From positions 1,561,159 to 1,625,158 of the forward strand of contig NZ_QHCS01000001.1 in the NCBI RefSeq assembly GCF_003545875.1: a DNA stretch of 64,000 bases. Direction: 5' to 3'. The notes beneath the pieces were generated by a model. It was not told the origin of the DNA and did not search any database. It saw nothing but the letters and a program-made list of their open reading frames with translations. This document shows, in pieces, positions 63,388 to 64,000 of the stretch. How positions within the stretch are numbered: position 1 is the first letter of the stretch; every line of letters starts with the position of its first letter. Origin of the DNA: Leptospira stimsonii (GTDB taxonomy: Bacteria > Spirochaetota > Leptospiria > Leptospirales > Leptospiraceae). Position numbers and translations under genes: made by a program.

Positions 63388-64000
<613 letters not shown>

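Overview
The window looks like a chromosomal segment of a Leptospira species (spirochaete). The reasons are the gene families (DUF1574, FecR-domain and LytS/LytTR proteins), lipoprotein signals with relaxed spirochaetal lipoboxes, frequent TTG/GTG starts, a complete mreBCD-mrdA-rodA cluster, and short palindromic intergenic repeats. Base composition looks moderate (low-to-mid 40s % GC by eye), higher than I recall for L. interrogans, so another species of the genus is likely; I cannot name it. I saw no rRNA, tRNA, insertion sequence, prophage or CRISPR array.

Layout. 1-4090: an outer-membrane barrel protein with a FecR-domain protein (minus), then a LytS-type kinase and LytTR regulator (plus). 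4633-7497: CorA, and a TetR/HpcH-like pair (minus). 7584-17295: lepB, AtpZ-like protein, a putative lipoprotein, an AtpI-like membrane protein and the full F1Fo ATP synthase operon atpBEFHAGDC (plus). 17379-25917: a collinear run of an SLBB-domain protein, a 1130-residue acidic repeat protein, a GAF protein with a degenerate GGDEF-like end, an AlgI-type O-acyltransferase and a DUF1574 partner. 26051-30118: AlkD-like repair protein, two membrane proteins and a Ppx/GppA phosphatase (minus). 30309-36481: the cell-shape operon. 37007-48000: metabolic and envelope genes, including a PTPS-III-like folate enzyme, acetoacetyl-CoA synthetase, an SBP, a lytic transglycosylase and an SDR/metallo-hydrolase operon divergent from a TetR gene. 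48185-52930: metal-dependent hydrolase, an atypical response-regulator ATPase, PepA and Bcp. 53591-54430: an array of fifteen about 57-bp tandem repeats. 54585-63387: small TPR-like protein, a LysR gene divergent from an isochorismatase-like lipoprotein without its cysteine, a decayed LuxR-type response regulator, a GH18 protein, an acyl-CoA dehydrogenase and an APC permease.

The best candidates for something undescribed are the 57-bp array; the acidic protein with 18 copies of a P-I-x-L-S-x-x-E-L motif beside its GAF partner; the three TGAC-N5-GTCA sites at exact 21-bp spacing; and several dispersed intergenic repeat families whose copies resemble each other within this one window. All calls come from reading the sequence; no searches were run.
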